Shown here: positions 32,643 to 41,183 of the stretch, piece after piece | Layout of the letters: the number at the start of each line of letters is the position of its first letter | How positions within the stretch are numbered: position 1 is the first letter of the stretch | Assembly (NCBI GenBank): GCA_964467915.1 | Contig: CAYXSW010000014.1 | Span: 1-45,591 of the forward strand | DNA: 45,591 nucleotides | DNA from: MED-G16 sp964467915 | GTDB lineage: Bacteria; Bacteroidota; Bacteroidia; Cytophagales; MED-G16 | Direction of reading: 5' to 3' | Notes under the pieces: generated by a model | What the model saw: only the letters and a program-made list of their open reading frames with translations | Databases searched by the model: none | Told to the model about the DNA's origin: nothing | Translations under genes and position numbers: made by a program

Positions 32643-32905
32643 GAAGTCAATTCAATTCAGCATTACAAAATGAGTCAATAGACAGATCTAGTAAACAGAA
32701 AAAATTCTGTAGATTTAAGAAAAGTGGAATTAAGTATATTGACTATAAAGACCCTTCATTCCTAAAACAATTTATCAATGATCAAGGAAAAATTTTACCA
32801 AGGAGAATTACAGGAACAAGTTCTAAATATCAAAAAAAAGTAGCTCAGGCAATTAAAAGGGCGAGGCACTTAGCACTACTTCCTTATACAACTGATAATA
32901 ATTAA
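32639..32905 (+). CDS. rpsR: 30S ribosomal protein S18
   Basis: An 88-residue S18 (bS18) with the diagnostic CRFKKSGIKYIDYKD near residue 24, FINDQGKILPRRITGTSSKYQKKV near residue 42 and the ending IKRARHLALLPYT. One cysteine remains of the zinc-type set found in some lineages, so it is the zinc-free form. Its ATG overlaps the rpsF stop (ATGA), matching the S6-S18 complex made by the two products. Confidence 0.97.
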   Translation: MRSQFNSALQNESIDRSSKQKKFCRFKKSGIKYIDYKDPSFLKQFINDQGKILPRRITGTSSKYQKKVAQAIKRARHLALLPYTTDNN

Positions 32906-32908
32906 CAT

Positions 32909-33511
32909 ATGGAAATTATTTTATTGAAAGACGTACCTGGTTTAGGGTTTAAAGATGAAATCTTAAATGTTAAAAATGGTTATGGTAGAAATTACATCAT
33001 CCCTAAAGGTTATGGTGTACTAGCAAATAAATCTAATACAAAAGTTTTAGAGGAAAATTTAAAACAAACCGTAAAGAAACAAGAGGAAGTACTAAAAGAA
33101 GCAGAAAAGTTAGCTAAAAAAATAGGCGATTTAGTTTTAGAAATTAAAATAAAGACAGGATCAGAAGATAAAATTTTTGGATCAGTAACCAATGCTCAAA
33201 TAGCTAAAATATTAAAAGAAAAAGGTTTTGAAATACATAAGAAAAATATATCAATACTAACAAAAGTAAATGCTATAGGAGAATATGATGTAAACCTTAA
33301 AATTCATAAAGACTTAACTCATCCTATTAAAATTAATGTAACTGGTAATATTCCAACTAAGAAAAAAGTAAAGAAAAAATCATCTGAAAAAGAAGATGAT
33401 AAAAAAGTTGAAAATAAAGAATCTAAAACCAATAATAAGGATATAGATACCAAAGAAGAATCTAAAGAATCTAAAAAAGAGCCTAAAAAACCTAAAGAGT
33501 CTAAAAAGTAG
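32909..33511 (+). CDS. rplI: 50S ribosomal protein L9 with a long charged tail
   Basis: A 200-residue L9 (bL9). The N-terminal domain MEIILLKDVPGLGFKDEILN and VKNGYGRNYIIPKGYGVLA is standard, followed by the long linking helix and the C-terminal domain ending near residue 148 (GNIPTKK). The last 50 residues are an extra low-complexity Lys/Glu/Ser tail with repeated ESK/PKK units; typical L9 stops at about 150. It is the last gene of the rpsF operon, three bases after the rpsR stop. Confidence 0.95.
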   Translation: MEIILLKDVPGLGFKDEILNVKNGYGRNYIIPKGYGVLANKSNTKVLEENLKQTVKKQEEVLKEAEKLAKKIGDLVLEIKIKTGSEDKIFGSVTNAQIAKILKEKGFEIHKKNISILTKVNAIGEYDVNLKIHKDLTHPIKINVTGNIPTKKKVKKKSSEKEDDKKVENKESKTNNKDIDTKEESKESKKEPKKPKESKK

Positions 33512-33564
33512 TTTTCTATTAATTTATATTTTTTCTTTTATTAAATTGAATCTTTCAATAAAGT

Positions 33565-35289
33565 ATGAAAGATTATTCTCTTGTCGATGTAATTATAAAT
33601 CTTCCTTTAGATTCTTTATATACATATAAAACTAATAAAAAAACAAGGTTAGGATCTATTGTAGAGGTTCCATTTGGAAATAATAATGAGGTAGTAGAAG
33701 GAGTTGTTATATCAAATCCTTACATCACTAAAAAATATTATTATATTAAAAAAATAATATCGGTAAAAAACTACGAAGGACCCTTTTCAGAAAGTCAAAT
33801 TAAACTTCTAATTTGGGCCAGTGAATACTATCTAGTGAGCTTACCTAAAATCTTAAGCTCCTTATTTACAAAAAAGATATTTGACATTAAAAGATCATTT
33901 AAAACTAAAAATATTGATTATCCAGAGATATCAGTTATAAGTAATGCTATAAAGCTCATAATTAAATATCCGAAAGAAATAATAAAACATATCACTGATA
34001 ATGTTGATACAAGTAAAAAAAACCTATCTCAATATCTTATACTTACTCCTAATAGTTATCAATGCCAAGCAGTCTATAACAAATTATCAAAAAAAATTAA
34101 AGAGATCTGTTTTATTTATGATTCTAAAACAACATTAAATGATAAATTAAAAATATGGAAGAGAATTATTGAAAATAAGACTACGATAATAATTGGAATA
34201 AAGTCTGCAATATTTTTACCCTTTATGAACCTAAGAAAGATTATTGTAACAAATGAGCAAGATTACTTATATAAAGAAACTGATAGGGTTGTAAGATACA
34301 ATGCAAGAGACTGTGCAATAATGTTATCAAAAATTAATAAATGTAATGTTGACCTTATAACAGACTCACCTTCGATTGACTCTTTATATAATTGTGAAAA
34401 AAGAAAATTCATCTTTCGTGATAAGATAAAAAAATTAAGTTTAAAAACAGATTTAAGTAAGGTCACAATAGTAAATAAAACAAATAAAAAACTATATGGT
34501 CTATTGACTGAAGATGTAATAAATCAAATAAAAAAAACTATAAATAATAAAGAAAAAATTATAATATATACACCCTACTCTAAAGACATTGAGCCTATAC
34601 ATTCATTTATTAAATCTCAGATATATAATATAAAATCTATATCGACAGAAAAATCTTCATCAATTACACGAAATCAACTCATTAAATTTTATATGGACAT
34701 AAATAAAAATAACATAATAATTGGGAATCATTCTGTTATTGATAGTTTAGAAACATTTAATTATAATCTTCTTATATTAATAAATCCAGATAAAATCTTT
34801 TCAAATATAAACTATAAATCAAACGAAATTTATTTTCAAATTTTATTTAAACTCATTAAAAAAGTTACAAAAGAAAAAAAGAAAAAGTTAATAATTCAAT
34901 TAACTAATTCTGACTACGAAAATATAAATGACAACATAAGACTTAACTATCATGATATAGTAGAAAAAGAAAAGATTGAAAGAAAAGTCTTTGACTATCC
35001 CCCATTTAAAAGACTTATTTGTCTAGAACTAATTGGAAAAGATATTAATGAGTTAGAGATAAAAGGAAAAAAACTAAATGATGAAATAAGAAAAAAATTT
35101 AGATTTTGCAATATATCAGACGTTGGTATAGTCAAAAACAAGAAGAGATTAATATATAAAATTTTCCTAAAACTAGATAGAGTTAAAAACTTAAAACGAA
35201 ATAAAAAAACAATATATGAGGAGGTTAAAAAAATAAAATCTAGAAAATCATTTAATAAATATTTGTTAACAATAGATATTGACCCTTAA
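33565..35289 (+). CDS. PriA-like protein lacking the helicase motor motifs
   Basis: A 574-residue homologue of the replication-restart helicase PriA, which is about 730-830 residues in most bacteria. The N-terminal 3'-end-binding domain is clear (VDVIINLPLDSLYTYK and GSIVEVPFGNN, 7-40), as are QIKLLIWASEYYLVSLPKIL (79-97), GIKSAIFLPF (201-210), RVVRYNARDCAI (231-242), DSPSIDSLYN (257-266) and the late RKVFDYPPFKRLICLEL. The Walker A GxTGSGKT is absent, the DEEH box reads TNEQ (219-222), the zinc-binding cysteine block is gone, and no QVAGRAGR is seen. It therefore probably cannot hydrolyse ATP but may still bind forks. The frame is open throughout, which argues against simple decay. It converges on surE with a four-base overlap. 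Confidence 0.85.
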   Translation: MKDYSLVDVIINLPLDSLYTYKTNKKTRLGSIVEVPFGNNNEVVEGVVISNPYITKKYYYIKKIISVKNYEGPFSESQIKLLIWASEYYLVSLPKILSSLFTKKIFDIKRSFKTKNIDYPEISVISNAIKLIIKYPKEIIKHITDNVDTSKKNLSQYLILTPNSYQCQAVYNKLSKKIKEICFIYDSKTTLNDKLKIWKRIIENKTTIIIGIKSAIFLPFMNLRKIIVTNEQDYLYKETDRVVRYNARDCAIMLSKINKCNVDLITDSPSIDSLYNCEKRKFIFRDKIKKLSLKTDLSKVTIVNKTNKKLYGLLTEDVINQIKKTINNKEKIIIYTPYSKDIEPIHSFIKSQIYNIKSISTEKSSSITRNQLIKFYMDINKNNIIIGNHSVIDSLETFNYNLLILINPDKIFSNINYKSNEIYFQILFKLIKKVTKEKKKKLIIQLTNSDYENINDNIRLNYHDIVEKEKIERKVFDYPPFKRLICLELIGKDINELEIKGKKLNDEIRKKFRFCNISDVGIVKNKKRLIYKIFLKLDRVKNLKRNKKTIYEEVKKIKSRKSFNKYLLTIDIDP

Positions 35290-36056
35290 AGCTTCCACTT
35301 TTCATCAAGGAAAGACAAACCTCTTTTAGAACTCAAATCAAACTTACATGGTACTATGGAAACATAATTGTTTTTTATAGCCCACTCATCATTATCTTTA
35401 CCTTTATCATGATTAACAAAATTACCCACCATCCAATAGTACTCTCTCCCATAAGGATCATGTCTCTTGTCAAAAGTTTCTTCCCAGATAGCGTTTGCCT
35501 GCCTACATATTTTAATTCCTTTAATATCTTCTGAAGAAACAGCAGGAATGTTTACGTTTAATGCAATTGAATCAGGCATCCCATTCTTTAGAGCATTATT
35601 TACTATTCTTTTTATGTGCTCTTTTGTATGTTTCAGGTAAGCATTAGGGTCAAAATCACATAATGAAAACCCTATAGATGGAGTGTTTTCAATTGCACCC
35701 TCAATAGCAGCAGACATTGTTCCTGAATAAAGCACACTTATTGATGAATTACTTCCATGATTAATCCCACTTGTTATCAAATCTATATTTCTATTCTTTA
35801 GAATATGATGTTTTGTTATTTTAACACAGTCTGCAGGGGTTCCACTACACTTATAAGACTCTATATCTCCAAAAAGATCCGACTTAACTAATCTCAGCTT
35901 ATCCCCTACAGTTATAGCATGTCCCATTCCAGACTGGGGGCTATCTGGAGCAACAACAACAACCTCACCAAATTCTGACATTACACTTACAAGAAACCTT
36001 ATTCCTTTAGAATCTATTCCATCATCATTAGTGACTAATATTAATGGCTTTTTCAT
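35286..36056 (-). CDS. surE: 5'/3'-nucleotidase SurE
   Basis: A 256-residue metal-dependent phosphatase acting on nucleoside monophosphates and short polyphosphates. The metal site LVTNDDGIDSKG (Asp11, Asp12) opens the protein. VVVAPDSPQSGMGHAIT near residue 34 gives the next ligand region, YKCSGTPADCVK lies near residue 68 and the asparagine ligand is in SGINHGSNSSISVLYSGTMSAA near residue 96. One base separates it from the upstream gene; last gene of the dnaG-ribBA run. Confidence 0.95.
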   Translation of the reverse strand: MKKPLILVTNDDGIDSKGIRFLVSVMSEFGEVVVVAPDSPQSGMGHAITVGDKLRLVKSDLFGDIESYKCSGTPADCVKITKHHILKNRNIDLITSGINHGSNSSISVLYSGTMSAAIEGAIENTPSIGFSLCDFDPNAYLKHTKEHIKRIVNNALKNGMPDSIALNVNIPAVSSEDIKGIKICRQANAIWEETFDKRHDPYGREYYWMVGNFVNHDKGKDNDEWAIKNNYVSIVPCKFDLSSKRGLSFLDEKWKL

Positions 36057-36057
36057 T

Positions 36058-36684
36058 TTATATTAAGTTATAATAATTAACTACCCTCGCAAGATCACTC
36101 ATTTTTTTTAAACTTATTTTATTTTTAGAAATGTATTCTTTCATAAGAGAGTATTTATCATTCATAAGAGCCAATATTTCTTTCTTTTTACCTTTAAACC
36201 TATGAATTTTACCATCGTCTGTTAAAAAAAAATAATCATACTTAACTTTATTGACATATCCATAATTATTACTAAAAGCGGGCATAACCCCATAAGAATA
36301 ATATGATGGAAAATAAGATTGATTTGACTCTGCAACTATTCTCTCTCTGAGCAGAAGACTTATCTTACCTTCAATCATCATCTCAAATAAAACAGGCACA
36401 CTATATTCATAACCTACCTCATACATTAATGAATAAAATTGTCTATAGTCCCTAATTGTCTTATCATAAATTTCAAAGAAAAATAAATTATTTACATTAA
36501 AAGCCTTTAATGTTTCTCCATCATCAAGTTGAATTGATTGTGACTCAAAATCATATTTTAGATCACCTTCTATTGTATCTCCAGAATTTGTAACAAGAAG
36601 ACCATTATGCCAAATATCACTAGGAAATTCTTGTGAAAAACTATAGTTTGATATAAGAAACACTAAAAATACAAGTTTCTTCAT
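36058..36684 (-). CDS. secreted protein of unknown function
   Basis: Family not recognised. A signal peptide of about 17 residues ends SFSQ, leaving about 190 residues in the periplasm or outer membrane. The mature part begins IWHNGLLVTNSGDTIEGDLKYD, then has beta-rich stretches and many aromatic residues (SYFPSYYSYGVMPAFSNNYGY in the middle), and ends in a Lys-rich helix. It has no cysteine or catalytic motif. It is packed between ribBA (no gap) and surE (one base), so it is co-transcribed, though neither neighbour hints at a role. Confidence 0.75.
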   Translation of the reverse strand: MKKLVFLVFLISNYSFSQEFPSDIWHNGLLVTNSGDTIEGDLKYDFESQSIQLDDGETLKAFNVNNLFFFEIYDKTIRDYRQFYSLMYEVGYEYSVPVLFEMMIEGKISLLLRERIVAESNQSYFPSYYSYGVMPAFSNNYGYVNKVKYDYFFLTDDGKIHRFKGKKKEILALMNDKYSLMKEYISKNKISLKKMSDLARVVNYYNLI

Positions 36685-37899
36685 CTACTTATTTTTTAAT
36701 ATATCGTGACCCATTTTATCTCTTTTTGTTTCTAGGTACTTCTTATTAAACGTATTTGGTTCTATTTCTATTTTAGTATTTCTTAATATTTCTAATCCAT
36801 AACCAAGAAGTCCGGCTCTTTTTATAGGGTTGTTAGATAACAAATTAATTTTTTTAATATTTAGATCAGTAAGAATTTGAGCTCCTACCCCATAATCTCT
36901 ATGATCCATCTTAAATCCAAGTTTTTCATTAGCCTCTACAGTATCATAACCTTCTTCCTGTAGCTTATATGCCTTAAGTTTATTTAATAATCCAATTCCT
37001 CTTCCCTCTTGATTCATATATAACAATAGACCTTTACCTCTTTCATTAATCATTTTAAGTGCATTTTTTAATTGTGAGCCACAATCACATCTTAAAGAAC
37101 CTAATATATCTCCTGTGACACATGATGAGTGAACTCTAACTAAAACTTCTTCATTTTCATTCCATTTACCTTTTTTCAGAGCTAGATGAATATCTTTAGT
37201 GTCCTTCTGTTCGTAAGAAATTAATTTAAATTCCCCAAATTCTGTTGGTAAATTTATTTCTTCTTTTCTCTCAATTAATGTCTCTCTATTGAGTCTATAT
37301 TCAATTAAATCTTTAATCGAAATTATTATAAGATTATGTTTCTCAGCAACTTTATATAAGTTTTCAAGTCTCGCCATTGAACCATCTTCATTTAAAATTT
37401 CACAAATTACACCTGAAGGGTATAATCCTCCTATTTTTGGTAAATCTACAGAAGCCTCAGTATGACCAGCTCTTCTTAATACCCCTCCTTCCAAAGATTT
37501 TAAAGGAAAAATATGACCAGGTTTAGAGAAATCATCAGGTTTAATTTTATTGTTTACTAAGGCCTTTATCGTCTTTGACCTGTCACTAGCAGAAATTCCA
37601 GTAGATACTCCTTCTCCAATAACATCAACTGAAACAGTAAACGATGTGCCATATATGTCAGTGTTTTTACCTACCATTAAATCAAGGTTTAAGTCTTCAC
37701 ATCTAGTCGACTCCAATGAACAACAAATAAGACCCCTACCTTCTTTAGACATGAAATTTATAATTTCAGGGGTCACCTTAGAAGATGCACAGACAAAATC
37801 GCCCTCATTTTCTCTATTTTCATCATCAACTACAATTATTATCTCACCATTTTTAATGGCATCAATAGCTTCAGGAATAGTATTTAATTTATCTTTCAT
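36685..37899 (-). CDS. ribBA: bifunctional DHBP synthase / GTP cyclohydrolase II
   Basis: A 404-residue fusion that supplies both precursors of riboflavin. The DHBP synthase half (about 1-205) has VVDDENRENEGDF near residue 23 and GHTEASVDL near residue 144. The cyclohydrolase half has the zinc ligands in SSCVTGDILGSLRCDCGSQL near residue 258, MNQEGRGIGLLNK near residue 294 and the closing HRDYGVGAQIL with NLLSNNPIKR. Both active sites look intact. It overlaps dnaG by four bases. No FMN riboswitch precedes it, since its start lies inside dnaG. Confidence 0.96.
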   Translation of the reverse strand: MKDKLNTIPEAIDAIKNGEIIIVVDDENRENEGDFVCASSKVTPEIINFMSKEGRGLICCSLESTRCEDLNLDLMVGKNTDIYGTSFTVSVDVIGEGVSTGISASDRSKTIKALVNNKIKPDDFSKPGHIFPLKSLEGGVLRRAGHTEASVDLPKIGGLYPSGVICEILNEDGSMARLENLYKVAEKHNLIIISIKDLIEYRLNRETLIERKEEINLPTEFGEFKLISYEQKDTKDIHLALKKGKWNENEEVLVRVHSSCVTGDILGSLRCDCGSQLKNALKMINERGKGLLLYMNQEGRGIGLLNKLKAYKLQEEGYDTVEANEKLGFKMDHRDYGVGAQILTDLNIKKINLLSNNPIKRAGLLGYGLEILRNTKIEIEPNTFNKKYLETKRDKMGHDILKNK

Positions 37900-39791
37900 A
37901 TGGTAGTAACATTTCCTAATTGTTTTGCAATCTCAACCTCAGCAGACTTTAGTTTATTATGTAATTCTAAAGTTTCCTTATCGATATTAATCATATCAGA
38001 CTTGCTTAAATTTTGCAAATTATCTTTTATCATTTTCCTAATTAGTCTGAACTTCAATCTAAGTATGTTGGTATACGTAGTTTTTTTTAAAGAGTCTATT
38101 TCATCAGAAACATGAATATTGAATTTTTCCTTCCACTGTCTGCTGATTTCATACTTATTAGCTGACAGATCAATAACATCTTCTTTGATGTCTCTATATT
38201 TTTCATCTAAAAAATAATTGATATCAATCACTCTACTATTTCTAAATTCATTCTTGAATACTTCTATTATTTTTAAATAATTTTTATTTTCAAATTCTAT
38301 ATCCTCAATCTCATTTAGAAAGTACTCAATAAATGATTTCCTATCAAGTCCAAGAACCTCAAAGTCTGAAGTTCCATAATTTACAAGCATCCTAACACAT
38401 TCTCTCTCATAAAAATTAATAGCTGAATTAATCTCCTCTTTTTTTGTGTTCTTCTCTTTTTTAATATTTATATAATTTTTTGATTGAATAGAGTTATTTT
38501 CAGAGTTCATTAACAACTTATTCATCTCCGTAATAAGTGCTTGTTCGCTGATATCAAGAGAATTGCTTGCCTCCTTAATAAAAACTGACCTCTTAATTGA
38601 ATTAGGAATTTTAGAAATAGATTTCACTATATCAAAAATCATTTCGGACTTTTTAATAGGATCATCTTTGTATGTTGAATTAAGTAAATCAACTTTAAAG
38701 GTTATTAAATTAGTTTCTTTAGACTTAACATAATCTAAGAATTTATCCTTTCCTACAGATTTAGAATAACTATCCGGATCTTCACCCTCTGGAAAAGAGA
38801 CAATTTTGACGTTCATATCATTTTCAAGTATAAGATCCATCCCTCTTAATGAGGCATTAATACCTGCTTTATCACCATCAAATAAAATGGTTATGTTTTT
38901 TGTATATCTTGAAATAAGTTTAATTTGGTTAATTGTTAAAGATGTTCCTGAGGAAGAAACTACATTTTCTACACCAATCTGAAATAAAGAAATGACATCC
39001 GTATACCCCTCTACTAATATACAATTATCCAATTTTCTAATTACATTTTTTGCTTGATATAAACCATACAAAACATTACTCTTAACATATAGAGGAGTCT
39101 CTGGAGAATTCACATATTTTGGCTGATTTTTTTGTTCACTAATAATTCTGGCTCCAAATGCAATTACTTTTCCACTGATATTATGGATAGGAAATATTAA
39201 TCTATTTCTGAATCGGTCATACTTTTTATCATTATTTTCAAGAATAAGACCTGCCTTTAAAATCTGGTCTTCGTTAAATTGATTTTTAGTTAAATAGTTT
39301 AGAAGGGAATCCCACTTGTCTAAACTAAAACCTAACTCAAATTTTTCTATCATATCAGAAGAAACATTTCTGTGTTCTAGATAAGATAAACCTATACTCT
39401 TTCCTTCATCTGAGTTGAGATTATCTTTATAAAAATCTTTAGACTTATTTAAGATAATCATTAAACTCTCTTTCTCGTTGCTGGTATTATAATCTTGCTC
39501 TGACTCGTTTATTTCAACACCATATTTTTCTCCTAAAAATTTAATAGCTTCTATATATGTCATACTATCAACCTCTCTTAAAAATTCAATAGCATCTCCC
39601 CCCTTACCTGTACTAAAACATTTAAATATTTGTTTTGAAGGAGAAACAAAGAAAGAAGGAGTCTTTTCATCAGTGAATGGACTTAAGGCCTTATAATTTG
39701 ATCCTGACTTTTTTAATGAAACAAAATCACCCACTACCTCGACAATGTCTGATCTATCTTTTATTTCTTGGATTACACTTTCTTCTATCAT
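37896..39791 (-). CDS. dnaG: DNA primase with a degenerate zinc-binding site
   Basis: A 631-residue primase making RNA primers at the fork. The catalytic core shows FGARII near residue 219, the TOPRIM NCILVEGYTDVISL near residue 256 and ITILFDGDKAG near residue 304, with the usual C-terminal helicase-binding region. In the N-terminal CHC2 domain the zinc ligands are mostly replaced: LSPFTDEKTPSF has Ser37 and Thr40 where Cys and His belong, and KCFSTGKGGD keeps Cys58 but has Thr61. I recall similar loss in other Bacteroidota. The longer frame starts at a TTG inside the promoter box; ATG 39791 is correct. Confidence 0.94.
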   Translation of the reverse strand: MIEESVIQEIKDRSDIVEVVGDFVSLKKSGSNYKALSPFTDEKTPSFFVSPSKQIFKCFSTGKGGDAIEFLREVDSMTYIEAIKFLGEKYGVEINESEQDYNTSNEKESLMIILNKSKDFYKDNLNSDEGKSIGLSYLEHRNVSSDMIEKFELGFSLDKWDSLLNYLTKNQFNEDQILKAGLILENNDKKYDRFRNRLIFPIHNISGKVIAFGARIISEQKNQPKYVNSPETPLYVKSNVLYGLYQAKNVIRKLDNCILVEGYTDVISLFQIGVENVVSSSGTSLTINQIKLISRYTKNITILFDGDKAGINASLRGMDLILENDMNVKIVSFPEGEDPDSYSKSVGKDKFLDYVKSKETNLITFKVDLLNSTYKDDPIKKSEMIFDIVKSISKIPNSIKRSVFIKEASNSLDISEQALITEMNKLLMNSENNSIQSKNYINIKKEKNTKKEEINSAINFYERECVRMLVNYGTSDFEVLGLDRKSFIEYFLNEIEDIEFENKNYLKIIEVFKNEFRNSRVIDINYFLDEKYRDIKEDVIDLSANKYEISRQWKEKFNIHVSDEIDSLKKTTYTNILRLKFRLIRKMIKDNLQNLSKSDMINIDKETLELHNKLKSAEVEIAKQLGNVTTI

Positions 39792-39797
39792 AGATTG

Positions 39798-39805
39798 CAA
39801 ATATG
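39798..39805 (-). promoter_or_regulatory. -7 box (CATATTTG) for dnaG
   Basis: One mismatch from TAnnTTTG, ending six bases before the dnaG ATG at 39791 on the minus strand. It contains the TTG that the longest open frame would use, which supports the ATG start. Confidence 0.5.
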
Positions 39806-39862
39806 ATGAATTTATTATTTTTTTAATTTTTTAATTAAATATAAATTGCTAAAAATTTTAAT

Positions 39863-40909
39863 ATGGTAAATAAAAAAGATGTATTAGATAAATTATCAAA
39901 TGTCTTAGACCCAGACATAAAGAAGGATTTAGTGACTTTGAATATGATTAAAAACTTAGTGGTAGATAATGATAAAATTTCATTTGACATAGAACTTACA
40001 ACACCAGCTTGTCCTCTAAAAGAAAAAATTAAAAAAGATTGTCTAGATCAACTCCAAAAGCTTAGTAAGGATATAAAATATGATATTAATTTTACCTCAA
40101 ACGTTTTACCATTTGATAAAAAGTCAATGGTAAAAAACATTAAAAATATAATTGCTATTACATCAGGAAAAGGTGGTGTGGGAAAGTCAACAATTTCATC
40201 TAATATAGCAGTAGGACTATCAAAAATGGGTGCAAAAGTAGGATTAATTGACGCAGATATTTTTGGACCATCTATTCCTACAATGTTCAATTGTGAAAAT
40301 GAGCAACCCATGTTTAAAAAAGATGGTGATAAAAATATGATAGTACCTATAGAACAGTACGGAATAAAACTGGTATCTATGGGTCTTTTAGTCCCTAAAG
40401 ACAAAGCCATAATATGGAGAGGTCCAATGGCAAGCTCAGCAATGAGACAATTGATACTTGATGTAGAGTGGGGAGAACTAGATTATTTGATAGTTGATTT
40501 ACCTCCAGGAACTAGTGATATCCATATAACTCTTTCACAAAATTTTCCAGTTACAGGAAGTGTAATTATAACTACTCCTCAAAAAGTATCAACTATTGAT
40601 GCAGAAAAAGCGTTTTCCATGTTTAATCAAGAAAAGACAAAAATTGATGTATTAGGTATAATTCAGAATATGTCTCATTTTATATCAGAGGATGGTAAGA
40701 AGCATTTTATTTTTGGTAAAAATGGTGGAATTGAACTTTCAAATAAACTTAATGTTGAATTACTTGGGGATATTCCAATCGAAAAATCAGTATCAGAAAG
40801 TTCTGACAATGGATATCCAATAGTGCTCAAAGAAGAAAAAACTTCAAAAATATTTGAAGAGATCTGTCATAATATTGCAAGAAAAATTGCTATAAATAAC
40901 TTTAAATAA
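39863..40909 (+). CDS. mrp: Mrp/ApbC family iron-sulfur carrier ATPase
   Basis: A 348-residue P-loop protein thought to carry and deliver Fe-S clusters. An N-terminal MIP18/DUF59 domain (about 1-80, VLDPDIKKDLVTLNMI with TTPACPLKE) precedes the ATPase, with SGKGGVGKST near residue 101, DADIFGPSIP near residue 130, WGELDYLIVDLPPGTSD near residue 203 and TTPQKVSTIDAEK near residue 237. The C-terminal CxxC found in many ApbC proteins is absent (NMSHFISEDG in its place). It sits 15 bases before a NifU-type Fe-S scaffold gene, which supports the role. Confidence 0.93.
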   Translation: MVNKKDVLDKLSNVLDPDIKKDLVTLNMIKNLVVDNDKISFDIELTTPACPLKEKIKKDCLDQLQKLSKDIKYDINFTSNVLPFDKKSMVKNIKNIIAITSGKGGVGKSTISSNIAVGLSKMGAKVGLIDADIFGPSIPTMFNCENEQPMFKKDGDKNMIVPIEQYGIKLVSMGLLVPKDKAIIWRGPMASSAMRQLILDVEWGELDYLIVDLPPGTSDIHITLSQNFPVTGSVIITTPQKVSTIDAEKAFSMFNQEKTKIDVLGIIQNMSHFISEDGKKHFIFGKNGGIELSNKLNVELLGDIPIEKSVSESSDNGYPIVLKEEKTSKIFEEICHNIARKIAINNFK

Positions 40910-40924
40910 TATTATTTTTACATT

Positions 40925-41173
40925 ATGTCAGAAAAAAGTTTAATTGAAAGAGTTGAAGGGGCAATCAGTGAGATAAGACCCTATTTGATAGCAGATGGAG
41001 GAGATATAAAGGTTGTTTCAATTGACAACAAAAACATTGTTAATTTAGAACTCCTTGGTTCATGTGAGACTTGTCCAATGTCTCCAATGACCTTAAAAGG
41101 AGGAGTAGAAGAAGCTATTATGAAGCAAGTTCCAGAGATAACTGGAATAAATGCCATCAATGGGTCTAACTAA
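40925..41173 (+). CDS. NifU C-terminal-domain Fe-S scaffold protein
   Basis: An 82-residue stand-alone NifU-like (Nfu) domain. IRPYLIADGGDIKVVSID near residue 18 and the cluster-binding LGSCETCPMSPMTLKGGVEEAI near residue 44 (CxxC) match the family. It probably holds a transient [4Fe-4S] cluster as a dimer. It lies between mrp and ddl with gaps of 15 and 10 bases, so the three form a transcript; the partner is most likely Mrp. Confidence 0.94.
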   Translation: MSEKSLIERVEGAISEIRPYLIADGGDIKVVSIDNKNIVNLELLGSCETCPMSPMTLKGGVEEAIMKQVPEITGINAINGSN

Positions 41174-41183
41174 TTTCACTTAG

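Noticed and set aside
33565..35289. Calling the PriA-like gene a pseudogene
   Set aside because: No internal stop or frameshift over 574 codons, and landmarks at both ends of the PriA fold are kept in order.
36685..37900. FMN riboswitch for ribBA
   Set aside because: The ribBA start overlaps dnaG by four bases and no untranslated leader exists to hold one.
37550..37906. 118-codon plus-strand frame opposite ribBA
   Set aside because: Lies wholly antisense to a conserved enzyme and has no recognisable domain.
40048..40410. 120-codon minus-strand frame opposite mrp
   Set aside because: Antisense shadow of the conserved Mrp ATPase domain.
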